Positions 10,501 to 37,689 of a DNA stretch of 64,000 nucleotides are shown one piece after another. This DNA is from Crotophaga sulcirostris (lineage: Eukaryota > Chordata > Aves > Cuculiformes > Crotophagidae), in NCBI GenBank assembly GCA_013397455.1, contig VYZB01000289.1, forward strand, positions 778,717 through 842,716, written 5' to 3'. Positions within the stretch are counted from its first letter, which is position 1. Each line of letters begins with the position of its first letter. The notes beneath the pieces are model-generated. The model did not search any database. It was given only the letters and a program-made list of their open reading frames with translations, and was not told the DNA's origin. Made by a program: the position numbers and the translations under genes.

Positions 10501-13500
10501 GATGAGGAGAGCACTAAACCTGGCCCCGAGAACGCTGCAGTGGGATGGTAGTGGGATCTGAGTAAGACATGAGAGAGAGCTACAGGTAAAGAGCACAAAT
10601 TCACAAGAGATCAGACTTCCATGATCTCCTATTGTAGAAATGTTTAAGTGATTTCTGTAGTGCTCCTGTCGCAAGGTATAAGTGATGGGGAAGGTGCTTC
10701 TTGGCACTGAAGTCCTGGGGTGAGTAAGGCAGAAGGGATGGTCTTGGGGAAATTGGTCTGGGAAGGTTTCCTGTGTGAGGAGGGATATAATTTAAGTATG
10801 CCTGCCCTGAGGAAGCTTAAGCACAGCAGTGCTGTAAAGTACCTAAAAAGCTTCTGCTCTCTTCTGTCTGCTCTGCAGCCTTGATAAAATGATGTTCAGT
10901 ATGAGGCATCCAGTTAGGAATGCTTTGTGTTGTTTCCGGACTGCCTGGGGTTCCTGTTCTCCGTTTAGGAAATGGGGCGTGTTTATGTGCTTTACTTGAA
11001 AGATCCGTGGAGGACAGTATTTAGTTCACAGCACTGGAGCTTGTCTTCTGAGAAGAGAGGAGGGACAGTGGGTGCCTGTCGTATGATCCTGGGGTTTCCC
11101 ACAGATAATGAATCCTCCAGATTGTCTCTAGTCCCTTTAAGATCACACATGAAAATCCGTACCTGCATGTATACATTCGAATCCTTTCTTATGTACACCC
11201 ATGGGAACATGCATCCATGCTCAAAGGCAGCCTTGCCTCATGGCTTATCCCAAACTACTTCCCAAAGGATGCTGCTGCTTATCCTTAACTGAGATGGAGT
11301 GCTCGGGGCTAATTTGAGAACATTGCCACCTACAGAGGGTGCATCTCAATGGCTTTGTGCAAAAATATGTCACACCTAGGCCATTTCTCCCCTACTGACT
11401 GGAGTGTAGCTCACCTCCAGGGAGAGCACTTAGCAGGTGTGAATTGACCTTTGGTGAATGAGACAATTGTGCCTAAAAGCAGCTAATTAAATGTTTTCTT
11501 TCATCCTACTGGATTTATTGCTACAAGTTATTCACAGAATAAGACCGACTGTTGTCACAAGGATACCTGCGAATTTAGATTCATGCAGATACTAACTGCC
11601 CTAATTCAGAGCTAGATCGTAGCCTGTCTTGGTTCTGGAAAACAAAGGCTGGAAGTTTCACCTGTAAGTGGGAAAATGACCTGTTACTGAGAAGTGAGAA
11701 CTGAAACTATGATTTGGTGATGATGTAAATATAGACCTTATGATACAAAGCAACTTTCTGGCATAAATCCCATTACACTGGTTCAGATCTACTCATGAAA
11801 TCTATCAGGAAAAACAGAGTTGACAAGCAGCATAAAACCGGTGTATGTGCTTAAAAAATCAGTATAGATCCTGTACTGTGATCCACGTAGGAATCAACTG
11901 TTTGTCCATCTCAGTTTTTTTGCTGAAGGTGCTTAGCTAGTGTTGGTGGTCAGGGAACTGTGTCTTCAAAAGCCATAGACAAAAAAAAAGTTAAGTATAA
12001 GTCACCCAGAACATGTAAAAAATTCTCTGGGCTTAAATCAAGCTCAGTATTGGGGTAGCTTTCCTGAAAGGAAAACCCTATGGGACAAAGTGCTGCTGGG
12101 AAGAAATGATCACAATTTTCAGAATAAGCAGTGAATTCTGAGTATCCACTGTCTCCAGGTGAGTTATGTGTATCACAAAAGATAAAGATCTGATGTCTCT
12201 TGGCCTCTGTCCCAGTACACACTCACACTCAGTGTGAGTATTTTCCTTGACCTCAGAACTATGCTGTTGCTAATGCAACCTGAAATGGGGTTAGGGGTTA
12301 GCATTCAGCACTGCATAGGTGGACCAAGGGCATATGATCAAGTCCTTATCTTCAAGCATAACCTAAGGAGTCAACCTTGGACCTGTGTCAATATATGGGG
12401 TTATTCCCTCCCAGGAGCAAGACTTTGCATTTGATGAACTCCACGAGTTCTTGTTGCTTCCTATCCTGAATAACTTCCTATTTCCTAAATGTGGTACTTA
12501 GATTTAGCACTGGATTTTGACAGAGTTTTTCTGCTTCTTTTGTCACAAAGATTTTGTCCTGATAAAAAACGACTATGACAATGCAAAAGCATTTCTGGAT
12601 TCTCTGATGTTTCTCGGGCAATTCACAGTTCCTGAGTGAGCCTGCTTACATTTAGGTATTACCCTGGAAAGTTCACACAGGTTGACTCAATAATTGCATA
12701 GATTCAAAATTAAAGGAGTTGATTTATTTTTATGTGGTATTATGTGAATCTTTGCTTTCTAGTTTCCTGGTGGAAAATGGGTCAGCAGGTAACTAACATA
12801 TACTTATAATTTCTGAGATGTCTTGAGACTTCCTAGGAGTATTTCTCCTAGATTGTAAGAAGCTCCTGTTTCTAAATATAGTTTAAAATAATTATTGCAG
12901 TGACAGAATTTCTGATTCACAAACGTACATTGTTACAGGTGCTGCATTTTCAGCCCTTGTTTTACAAGCTCAAGGTAACTGTAGCTGGTGACTTTATCAA
13001 GACGAGGTTTTGACCTGGATGTTGGACTGCTTCTTGTGTGCATGGACTGGCTAGTGGATGAGACCTAGAGAAAATGGGGCTGGGACTCACTTCGCCCAGC
13101 TTCAGATACCAAAAACACAGACACCAACCTCTGATCAAATTAATCCCACCCTGAGTAGCCTACCTGGAGTCCTACAAGAACCTGGTAGTCTTAGAGATGG
13201 ACCACAAGACTAACTTCCTGCTGGCAGAACCATGATGACAGATATATCACTAAGTGACATTTTGAAACTGACCTGAGAGTTTTGGGAGCCGAAAATTGGT
13301 GTACAGGTGGGTAGGAGTTAGAGTCTGCAGCACACGTCTTTTTCCAGCTGCCCACCAGCTCCCTCCCCTGGAGGGAGCTACCACCACTAATGTGTTGCAC
13401 TTGAAGTGGCCCCACGGCCACTAAAGTCTTCATCTGGCTCCTCCTATTTGCTTGTAAATGCAACAGCTCAGAAACTGTTTCAAAGGCAGCAGTCTTTGAT

Positions 13501-16050
13501 AAATGGACAGGGCAGACCGTGGTCACATACCAAGACCCTAACTGCCTTTGTGGCTCAACACCTTTCAGCCTCACTGCTTTCTGGCAGCAGATACTGCATA
13601 GGAATGGGCAGAAATGTTTTTTCCCCATTGCATCAGAATTTTCAGGGTCAAGTAGTGAAATCAACTTTCAAATTTTTGTACACCAAAAAGCTAAAAGAAA
13701 TATTTTACTAAAAAAAAATATTTCAAAGTTCTATAATCTTCCGTTTTCAACAACTAATTTTATATTTGTAATTCGAAGTTATTTTAGAGTTTTCTTCATT
13801 CAAAGTGCCTTTTGAACATTCTGAAAACAAAATGTCGAAGGGTAGGCTTTTTTTCTGTGAACAGGCTCAGTATTCAAAGCTAATGTTTAAGTATTTTAAA
13901 GAAAATTTGAAAGAAGACATTCATTCTTATTCCGGGCAGCAAGAGATATGTGTTCTGAGATTTGTGATTGCAACTCAAATGCACTTAAAAAATTGGTTTG
14001 TAAACTTTGAATATGTAAATGTAGCTTGCCTGAGGACAGGCTAAGGAAATAAACCTAATTCAGAAAGGAAAAAAAAAAAGAAAGTTTGAACATTTCAAAC
14101 CCTAAATAAACTCTAGGGAATGCCAGCAGGGTTCTCTGTTCCCATCCAGCCAAGCAGCATAAACAAACTGATTAATAGCATGACCATGGTCATTCCGTTT
14201 CTCCTGTTGTTTCTTGGATGACACCTCATGAATATATCACTTGCTTCTCAAGCAAGGCCAACCTTAGGTACAAGAAGTCCATTGGCTACCCAGAGCTCTG
14301 TGCTCATCAAGGCCACCCAGCTTGTCCTGAGATCAGCATTTTGTGGTATCTGCTGTATACTGAGTGCCTGTCTTTGTAGAAGTCCCCAAGGCAGTTTACA
14401 CCTCTTTCACTGATAGGTAAGTGACCTTGCAAATGATGTATGGTAACCTGTTCATCTTCAAAGTCCTATCTTAGGCAATTAGAAATCACTTTTCTGCCTT
14501 TGACCATGGTAAATAATAACAATAATCATAACTTCCCCATTTATGTGACATCTGTTTGATTTTCAGAAACATTGGATTCTGGAAAGTCAGAGCAGCTGCT
14601 TCTGGAAAAAAATTTTCTCCGGAGGCAAGGTCAAATAGTTAAGATGTTAACTTACACACTCTTGAGTTTACTGCTCTCTTCTGCAGTAGTTGTCCATTAT
14701 GGAAAAATTCAGTAAATCACTTAGTCTTTCAGTATCTCATTTACCTTCAAGTAATACTACTACTTTTTCTCACTCTTATAGCTGCTCCCTTGGAAGTCTT
14801 TTCTTAGAAATCTTGGCTAGAAGATTCCCATTTTGGTGGGAAAAAGCACATCTAGGAAGAAGCATCTTTATATGACATCTTCATTAAAAAACCCAGACAA
14901 TCCCCCAGGAAACCAATGTTGTTTTGCCTCAGCAAACATATGCATAGACCCGGCCTGCACTTTGAGTCACTTTAAGTGGTAAGGGGTCCAGGCGTAAGTA
15001 TGGTAAAGACATAGCTCCAAGTAGAGAACTGTTGGTACTGAATAAGCCTCCTAGCAGACTAATCCTCTGTGCTACTGGAGATGCCACAGGGTACCTTCCT
15101 CTTCTCCACCGAGAAGGAAAGCCAAGTATGGTTTATGCACTGTCTTCTGCGTCTTCATACAGTTCTGGCCATAGGACTATAGTCATGGTCAGCTCTGAAA
15201 GGAAACATATAGTTCTCTTAGACACGATACTGTATGGCAGAGGGGGAAGAAGAAGTTAGTGTGTCTACTTGAAGCTTGGTGTGACCTAGGATGAATGAGT
15301 GTAATACTTGCAAGGACATAAACCTAAGGTGTCATGGGATCAGGCTTAGCACACTGCATGACTTCTCAGTGGTGTGTAATTTAAGCTAATATCCTTCCCC
15401 TCCCAAGCACTTCCTCTGTCATGGCCTGAAATTTCTGTCCAAAGCCATTGGTTGCTCAAACTCTGATTAGAGGCTTTCCTCTTCTGTGTTGTGTGTTCCC
15501 GTATCTAAGGATCATGTAATTTCAATCCAGACAGCAGCTCTCAAATGAGAAAAGATATATCCTCTCCATCAGAGGGAAAAATAAAGCTTACTTTCATTGT
15601 AAGTGAGACCAGGAACATAAAAGTTCAGAATGCATTTACTTTGTACATTTTAAACCTGCTAGTATAACCAGCGCATGCAGTTGGATATAATTGCTGATTT
15701 CCAGCATGGCCTAGTTGATGCTCTGATTTGCAGTCACCTACCTCTGTGAGCCCGTCTTTCATTACACTTTACCCTTGCTCCTGAAATCATAAAATTCCCA
15801 TGGGGAGAAAAAGATTACAGCAATCCAAAGCTTTTGTGTGTGAGCTGACTGTTCTTTCTCCCCTATACTTTTCTTCATCTACATGTCAACAATGAAAATA
15901 CATTAGGTTGACAGATAGATGTATGTTACCCCCAAAACCTCGTTATTTAGACAGGCAAAACTTCTGAACTCACTAGGAGTTTTACTTAAACTCTGAATGA
16001 AAACTGCAGTGATATAAAATAAGCTCAGAGAGATTTTTCATAACCTAATT
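7590..16050. other. Intergenic DNA between the ADMP-type gene and DRGX; no gene supported
   Basis: About 8.5 kb of ordinary mid-AT sequence. The longest open frames (157 codons on minus at 13191–13664, 128 on minus at 9729–10115) show no domain, signal peptide or splice structure and look like chance. A short AT-rich block at about 9390–9690 has many TAATTA-like cores and could be regulatory. I see no clear mobile element. Confidence 0.55.
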
Positions 16051-16059
16051 GGGATGTTT

Positions 16060-16570
16060 ATATTACAAAACTGTGTTATTCTCAGTCTCTGCTCACAATT
16101 ACAAAAAAAAAGTTATTTGCTGAAGAATGTGTCTGTATTTTCTGTGGAAACTGATTTAAAGGAAAGCTTTTGAAATATAGAAACCTTATGGTTTTAGCTT
16201 TAAATAAGTATTTCAGTCATCATCATAAAAAAGGCAAACCCTCTAATGTCTCCTGCAGCTTTGATTTCAAACACGTCACATTCTTCATTAAAGCAATCAT
16301 TGTTAAAACAGAGGGACATAAAGCAACATAGGATTTATTCCTTCATTAAACTGATGATCCGTATATGAAGCCAATTAACATTATGAGACTGGTGAACATC
16401 AAGTGTAAAGAGGTTACAGAAAATTAAAAGCAGTCACCTTGGTCTTTAGATAAAGAAAGAACACTTTTACATTATAAATTATAAGAGTGTCCAAGCGGGA
16501 CAAATCGGCAAATTCGGTTAATTGGAAAATACATTTTACTGCACATGAATTAGGGTAAAATAACCTTTTA
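16060..16570. promoter_or_regulatory. Candidate conserved non-coding element upstream of DRGX (A)
   Basis: AT-rich unique sequence dense in homeodomain core motifs (TTAATTGG at about 16519, ATTAAA, TTAACATTATG) and with no repeat or coding signal. This composition is typical of conserved enhancers near vertebrate homeobox genes. That it is conserved is an inference from composition only. Confidence 0.3.
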
Positions 16571-17124
16571 GCTGCTAGGTTTTCTTTTGTGGTCAGGTAT
16601 TGGGAAAGGAAGTGTGTGGCTATGGAAAAGGCAAGGCAGCCATTTCATCAAACTTGAGCCATTCAGACTTAATCCTGAGTTTTACAAATGATCCCCTCAA
16701 AGCTGAGCGCTCTGAAGGAAAATGTCCATTCAGTGATTTTGTTCATCAGTTCGTTCCTAGGTTTTATTGTCATGAGAGAAAAATAAAAAGAGGTGTGTTT
16801 GTATCTGCTGCACAGGAACAGTTCTGCTTTAAGACAAGAACAATCAGCAAAATATCTATCCAGAATTACATTTACTTGGACTTTTCCTTGCAGACCTAGT
16901 AACTAATACTGATGAAGTAGTTGTAGTAATAATAATGATAATGATGAGTGTATGTGAGAGAGACTTTAAGAACTTTGCATAAAAAGGGATTTTTTTTCTA
17001 AAATATTGTAGCTCACCTCTGTATGTTATTTCGTGCTTCCAATTGTTTGTAATGCATGCCTTTGGTAACTTGCTGAGAAGAACTACCAGAGAGGTACTAG
17101 CCATGATCCAAAGCAATTTATTTT

Positions 17125-17660
17125 TTGCTTAGTTGGTTGGTGTTTTTTCCTGTGGCTTCACAGGAAGGCATCTATAGAAGAGGGTCACGGAGGGACGCAG
17201 AATCAGCCCTGACAACAGCCGCCCCCCGGGGAAGTGCCTTTCCCTGCGCTACCCCTGGCGGTGCGGGGCCGGGGGAGGCGGAGCGCGGGCGCTCTCCGTG
17301 GTGCTGAAATCCGCCGCGCCGCTGCCGCTGCCCCTGCGCCCTGGCCGCCCGAGAACGGCAGCCGAGACTCCGGAGCGCTAACTTTTAATTATGTCAACCC
17401 CAAGTTTCGTGCATTAAAATTGAACATACACCAAACCGGCGAGGGGTAAAAGATTGTGTATTTCTTAGTTATCTCCTTGTTTTGCAGCTGCTGCTCCTTC
17501 GGAGAAAGTTCAGTCTCACCCGGCTCAGGGTCCTTATGCTTCTATTTAAAAAGAAGCGACTTGGAGGACTTCCCCGTGCTCCATTTCACCCTCTTTACCT
17601 CCTCCGATACGCTGAACTTGCAGGCTTCAAACTGCTGGGGAAAGTGAGTCTTGGAGCCAA
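17125..17660 (+). promoter_or_regulatory. GC-rich patch with a possible non-coding first/second exon of DRGX
   Basis: A CpG-rich patch at about 17215–17350 stands out from AT-rich surroundings. Just downstream, 17488–17643 is bounded by a good acceptor (CTTGTTTTGCAG) and a GTGAGT donor. It could be a spliced leader exon that joins the DRGX ATG exon through the acceptor at 20537. Mammalian Drgx/Prrxl1 is, as I recall, transcribed from several promoters. There is no transcript evidence here. Confidence 0.3.
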
Positions 17661-18559
17661 AACAGCAATGTAGCCCCCTGACTAGAGCAAGGCCTGAGAA
17701 CGCCATAATGAAGTTATTATTATTTTATTAGGGGTTCTTATGATAAAACACTCTTTCTCACTCCTGTCCTCCCGATGTCAGAGAAAAAGGAAAAGGCATG
17801 ACTGTCTCTGTGCAAAGGGATCCCGCAATACTGACCCTGCATGGGTTTTAGTGCTTGGGATGGAGAGAATGGCAGGGGAGATCCAAACAGCACCTCTGGG
17901 TTATATTCTTTTTTTTAAGGTTAATTGACCTAAAGCTTGTGCTGCTATTTTAAGGAGTGCAGTTGGATTCAGAACATTAGTCTTGTGTCTTGCATGGTGC
18001 TGTAAAAGCTATCTCGATTCATAGTATACTTTACTGTTCAGAGACTTGCCTGCATGGTAAGTCAATATCTGCGGTCAAACAGCAATATCCCCAAGAGCAT
18101 TTGTGCATGTGTATACACATAAACATATACGTATGTGTGTATGTATAAAAACATGTTTGAATACAGTTTTCTAAATCTATCACTGGTATGCTAAAATTAT
18201 AGGTGAATGGATAAGATCGGATCAAATCAATGTGGAACTTGGGTACAATTAATTTTTGCCCTGCTTTGCTAAAATAATGCTTTACAGGACTGAAATACAA
18301 CTTCAGCTTGAATATACATTAGGGGAATTTCCACATCTATCTCTAGTGTGAAAGTCAGATGGACCAGGTGGTATTTCTAAGGCTTATTAATGTTTATTTA
18401 ATGAGATCATATATGTAGAATAAATTTCCAAAGACAACATCTCTTCTAAATCTCTCTTTCTGCAGCTGTATCGTCTGTATCCATCTCCTTTGCTCTGGCA
18501 TGAATGTGCCATGTCTTTTAAACTCCCAACCGATCTAAGAGAGCCTGTGTAGATTTGCT

Positions 18560-18960
18560 CGTCCTTCCTGCACAGAACATTACAATGTTTATAAAATATT
18601 AAATTTGTGTAGTCTGCCGGAGAAACAATTGTTCCAAAATAAAATCATCAGTCTAGACGAAACATAGACACCAGAACTTATCAACAGTTGTCTGACTTAC
18701 ATCTTCTGATGCATCTTGAGTGGGTCATAATACCAACTTTATTTTCAGTGGTGCATAAATTAATTACACGCATTTAATAACCAAAATATCATTATATTCC
18801 CCCTTTAATATCATAAAGGCTTTACGCCAGGGAAGCACTTAATGTGCAGGGGGCCATAACAGGCTATTATCCTTGTGTAATGCTATTACAGAACCAATTA
18901 TGCGCCATTATACTTGCTTTTTTTGCAGTTTATGTGATTTGATCCAATCCCGCGTCCCTG
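18560..18960. promoter_or_regulatory. Candidate conserved non-coding element upstream of DRGX (B)
   Basis: Unique AT-rich block with TTAATTACACGCATTTAAT at about 18758–18777, CATTATATT and, at 18894–18912, CCAATTATGCG followed by ATTATA. The latter motif recurs at 19566–19586. Dense TAAT cores suggest a homeodomain-bound enhancer. Function and conservation are inferred. Confidence 0.35.
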
Positions 18961-19179
18961 ACTTGAAAATTTCATCTGGGTACTTTAAAGTCTATTTTCA
19001 CCCGGGCTGAGGCAAGGGCCATCTCTCTCCGCTGAGCCTATGTCTCGGATGCATTTTAAAAGTAATTGCAAAGGGTCCCGCCGCATATCATTTGCAGACG
19101 GGAAGCGAGCATAAATCCGGAGACCCCTCGCTGTGAACAAAATCAAACTTTGCCGTGGTACGACCGCTTGGAAAGGCAA

Positions 19180-19400
19180 GGCGTGTGCCGAACGGCCCCC
19201 CAAAACCCATCCGGCGGCAATTAGCCCGGGCTTTGTCAGCGCCGGGGTCCAGGCGGTGGGGCAGGGCTGGCACGGAGCGGCCACGGCTCGGCCGCCCCCC
19301 CGGCCCCGCAGCACGGGGCACCCCAGCATGGGGAGGGGGGCGGAGGTGGAGGGGGCCGCCGAGCCCCGGAGCGCCAGCGCCCAGAAAATTATGGGATTTT
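19180..19400. promoter_or_regulatory. CpG-rich patch upstream of DRGX
   Basis: Short GC/CpG-dense patch (runs such as CGGCCGCCCCCCCGGCCCCG) flanked by AT-rich sequence. It precedes two TATA-like boxes by about 0.2–0.4 kb. The overlapping long open frames on both strands are a by-product of the GC content. Confidence 0.4.
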
Positions 19401-19486
19401 GTTGCTGCTGTTCGCATTCCTGGTGTTTGCTGAGAAATGACGTTTTTTTTCTTTTCATCTTTTCCCCCCTCCCCTGCTCTGCGCAC

Positions 19487-19660
19487 CACGTGGGCCATTT
19501 GTAGGGCCCAATAGACCTATCCAAGTTACTCACTGTAGACAGCGCTGGAAATAATCAGATTAAGGCCAATTATGCGTGAGATTATAAAGGCAAGTGCTGA
19601 GAGGCAGAGCATGCTGTAGACAGATATAAAGACATCTGGCCACTTTCAGAACTCCACAGA
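19487..19660 (+). promoter_or_regulatory. Candidate DRGX promoter with TATA-like boxes and homeodomain sites
   Basis: The order of elements is: an E-box CACGTG at 19487–19492, a paired-type site TAATCAGATTA at 19552–19562, CCAATTATGCG at 19566–19576, TATAAA at 19583–19588 and TATAAA at 19625–19630. A pyrimidine-rich start-like region follows about 25–30 bp after the second box. A transcript from here would need to splice to the acceptor at 20537. Direction and use are inferred. Confidence 0.4.
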
Positions 19661-20039
19661 GCCCTTCTGTCTCTGCAGCCAACAACTCACAGCGCCTTAT
19701 TCCGGTGCAAAATACCCCCAAACCTTAGTGGTAATTTTTACTTCTGTTCGGTTTAGGTATGGATTGCTATTTTTATTTACCTTCTGGATTTTTTTGTATG
19801 ACTGCATATAAATTTGAATACTTCTTTTTTTTTCTTGCTGAGGACATTGATTTCCAACCTGAATACAGTTCCCAGTTTCTTGGATGCTTTAAAAAGAAGA
19901 CGGCTTTTAGGTTTTATTGTTGTTTCGTTTAGGCAGAATAATTTATAATTTTTTTTTTTAAAAAAACGGTTCATTTTTAGCTATAAACATTTTTTTTCTT
20001 TACGTAATTATGTGCTCTGGAAGGGAATATCTGAGGTAA

Positions 20040-20161
20040 CTGGATGGATAGATAGACAGACAGACAGATAAATAGATAGATGAGTGAATGTTTAGGTGGA
20101 TGGATAGATAGACAGATAAATGAATGAGTGAATGTATAGAAGGATGGATGGATAGATAGAC

Positions 20162-20237
<76 letters not shown>

Positions 20238-20292
20238 GAATGAATGAATGTACAGATGGGTGGATAGATGGACAGACAGACAGAGCGATAGA
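20040..20292. repeat. GATA tetranucleotide microsatellite
   Basis: Nearly pure (GATA)n runs from about 20163 to 20237 (roughly 18 units). Degenerate GATG/GACA/GATA variants extend it to 20040–20292. It lies between the candidate promoter and the first coding exon of DRGX, so its length may vary within the intron or leader region. Confidence 0.95.
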
Positions 20293-20537
20293 TAATCTGC
20301 TATTGGGAAGGGGGAAGAAAAAGCAAAAGAGAAGCAACAAAGTTTTACTGAATCCGATTACTGTGCACCTACCATGGAGTTTTCTGTCTTTGGCTTTTTC
20401 AGTTCGTTGCACAGACTGTTAGACACTACTTTCTCTGCTTCCTCCGAGGTGGGATCTAGGATTATCAATGAGTTTCTCTGGGTGCTTTCTTCTGGTTATT
20501 CACCTATGCTGTTCTTTCCCTCTCTCTCTGTCTTCAG

Positions 20538-20699
20538 GTCGGCAGGAGACACCTCGGCGGTGTCTGGCGGTGCCCGGCTGCGGAGCTGGTGCCGCTGCGG
20601 GGGGTGCGCGGAAGCTCCGCGCCCCGCGGGCCGGCCCCGGCCCCGGTTGCTGTCGGGCTCGCAGCGGCGGGCAGCGGGCCCCCGCCCAGCCGCAGGGCC
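20538..20699 (+). other. DRGX: DRGX 5' untranslated part of the ATG exon
   Basis: The pyrimidine tract CCCTCTCTCTCTGTCTTCAG ends at 20537 and is a strong acceptor. The 162 bp from there to the ATG are extremely GC-rich and contain no upstream ATG. The start at 20700 has G at -3. This implies at least one upstream non-coding exon. Confidence 0.55.
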
Positions 20700-37022
<16,323 letters not shown>

Positions 37023-37685
37023 GGCCAGACTGGCACCGGTCTCTTGGCTCAGGGCAGGGACCCACCGCCAGGGCCCTGCCGCAGGTTGAACTGCAGTGTG
37101 GCCATTCCTGGCCAAGACATCACAGTCATGGGGCCACCAAGGACCCAGCAAATCTGAGTGGCCTCTTTGGCTGCCTTTCACGCACCCTTGCTTTCTTTGC
37201 GCTGCTGTAGGTTCATTCCTCTGATTTATTGGCACTATCTGTGTTTTGGAAATGTTTCATGAAACTGTTTTTAGCTCCCTTCCACATCCCAGGGACACCA
37301 AACCACTGAGGATCCTGGCTTGTTCCTGCACACCTCAGCTCCCCATCCTGTGTGAAATGGAGACCTGGCAGTAGAGCAGTGCTTCCAGACATGAGGTCTG
37401 GGGCAAGACACATCCAGTCATCATTCACCCCATCATGCACAGCAGAACTGAAGGAGTATGCAGGTATAAAACAGCTTGGTCTGCTATTTCTGGTGGCATT
37501 TGACTTCAACCAAATCTCTTGTAGGCAAGCCAGGTGTAAGAGAAGTAGAAAATAGAATGAAACTGTAAATTCTTTTTCCTTCTTCTTTCTTTCCCCCAAA
37601 AGTGAAACTTTCCATGGAGTAGATTACTGGGAAATTGCTGAGATTGGTTTACCTGTGAATAAAATCCTTACACTAGTCTCTATGT
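37023..37685 (+). other. DRGX: DRGX 3' untranslated region
   Basis: Runs from the TGA at 37020–37022 to the AATAAA at 37658–37663. I see no coding potential. The long minus-strand open frame across 36612–37235 is the antisense shadow of the GC-rich last coding exon. Confidence 0.6.
37658..37663 (+). terminator. DRGX: DRGX poly(A) signal AATAAA
   Basis: First canonical AATAAA after the stop codon, followed by a T/GT-rich stretch (TCTCTATGTGAATATTAG). The probable cleavage site is near 37680. Confidence 0.6.
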
Positions 37686-37689
37686 GAAT

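Noticed and set aside
18098..18150. Possible GT/TA microsatellite or hairpin RNA
   Set aside because: Only short, irregular ATGTGTATACAC-like alternation. It is neither a clear repeat nor a convincing hairpin precursor.
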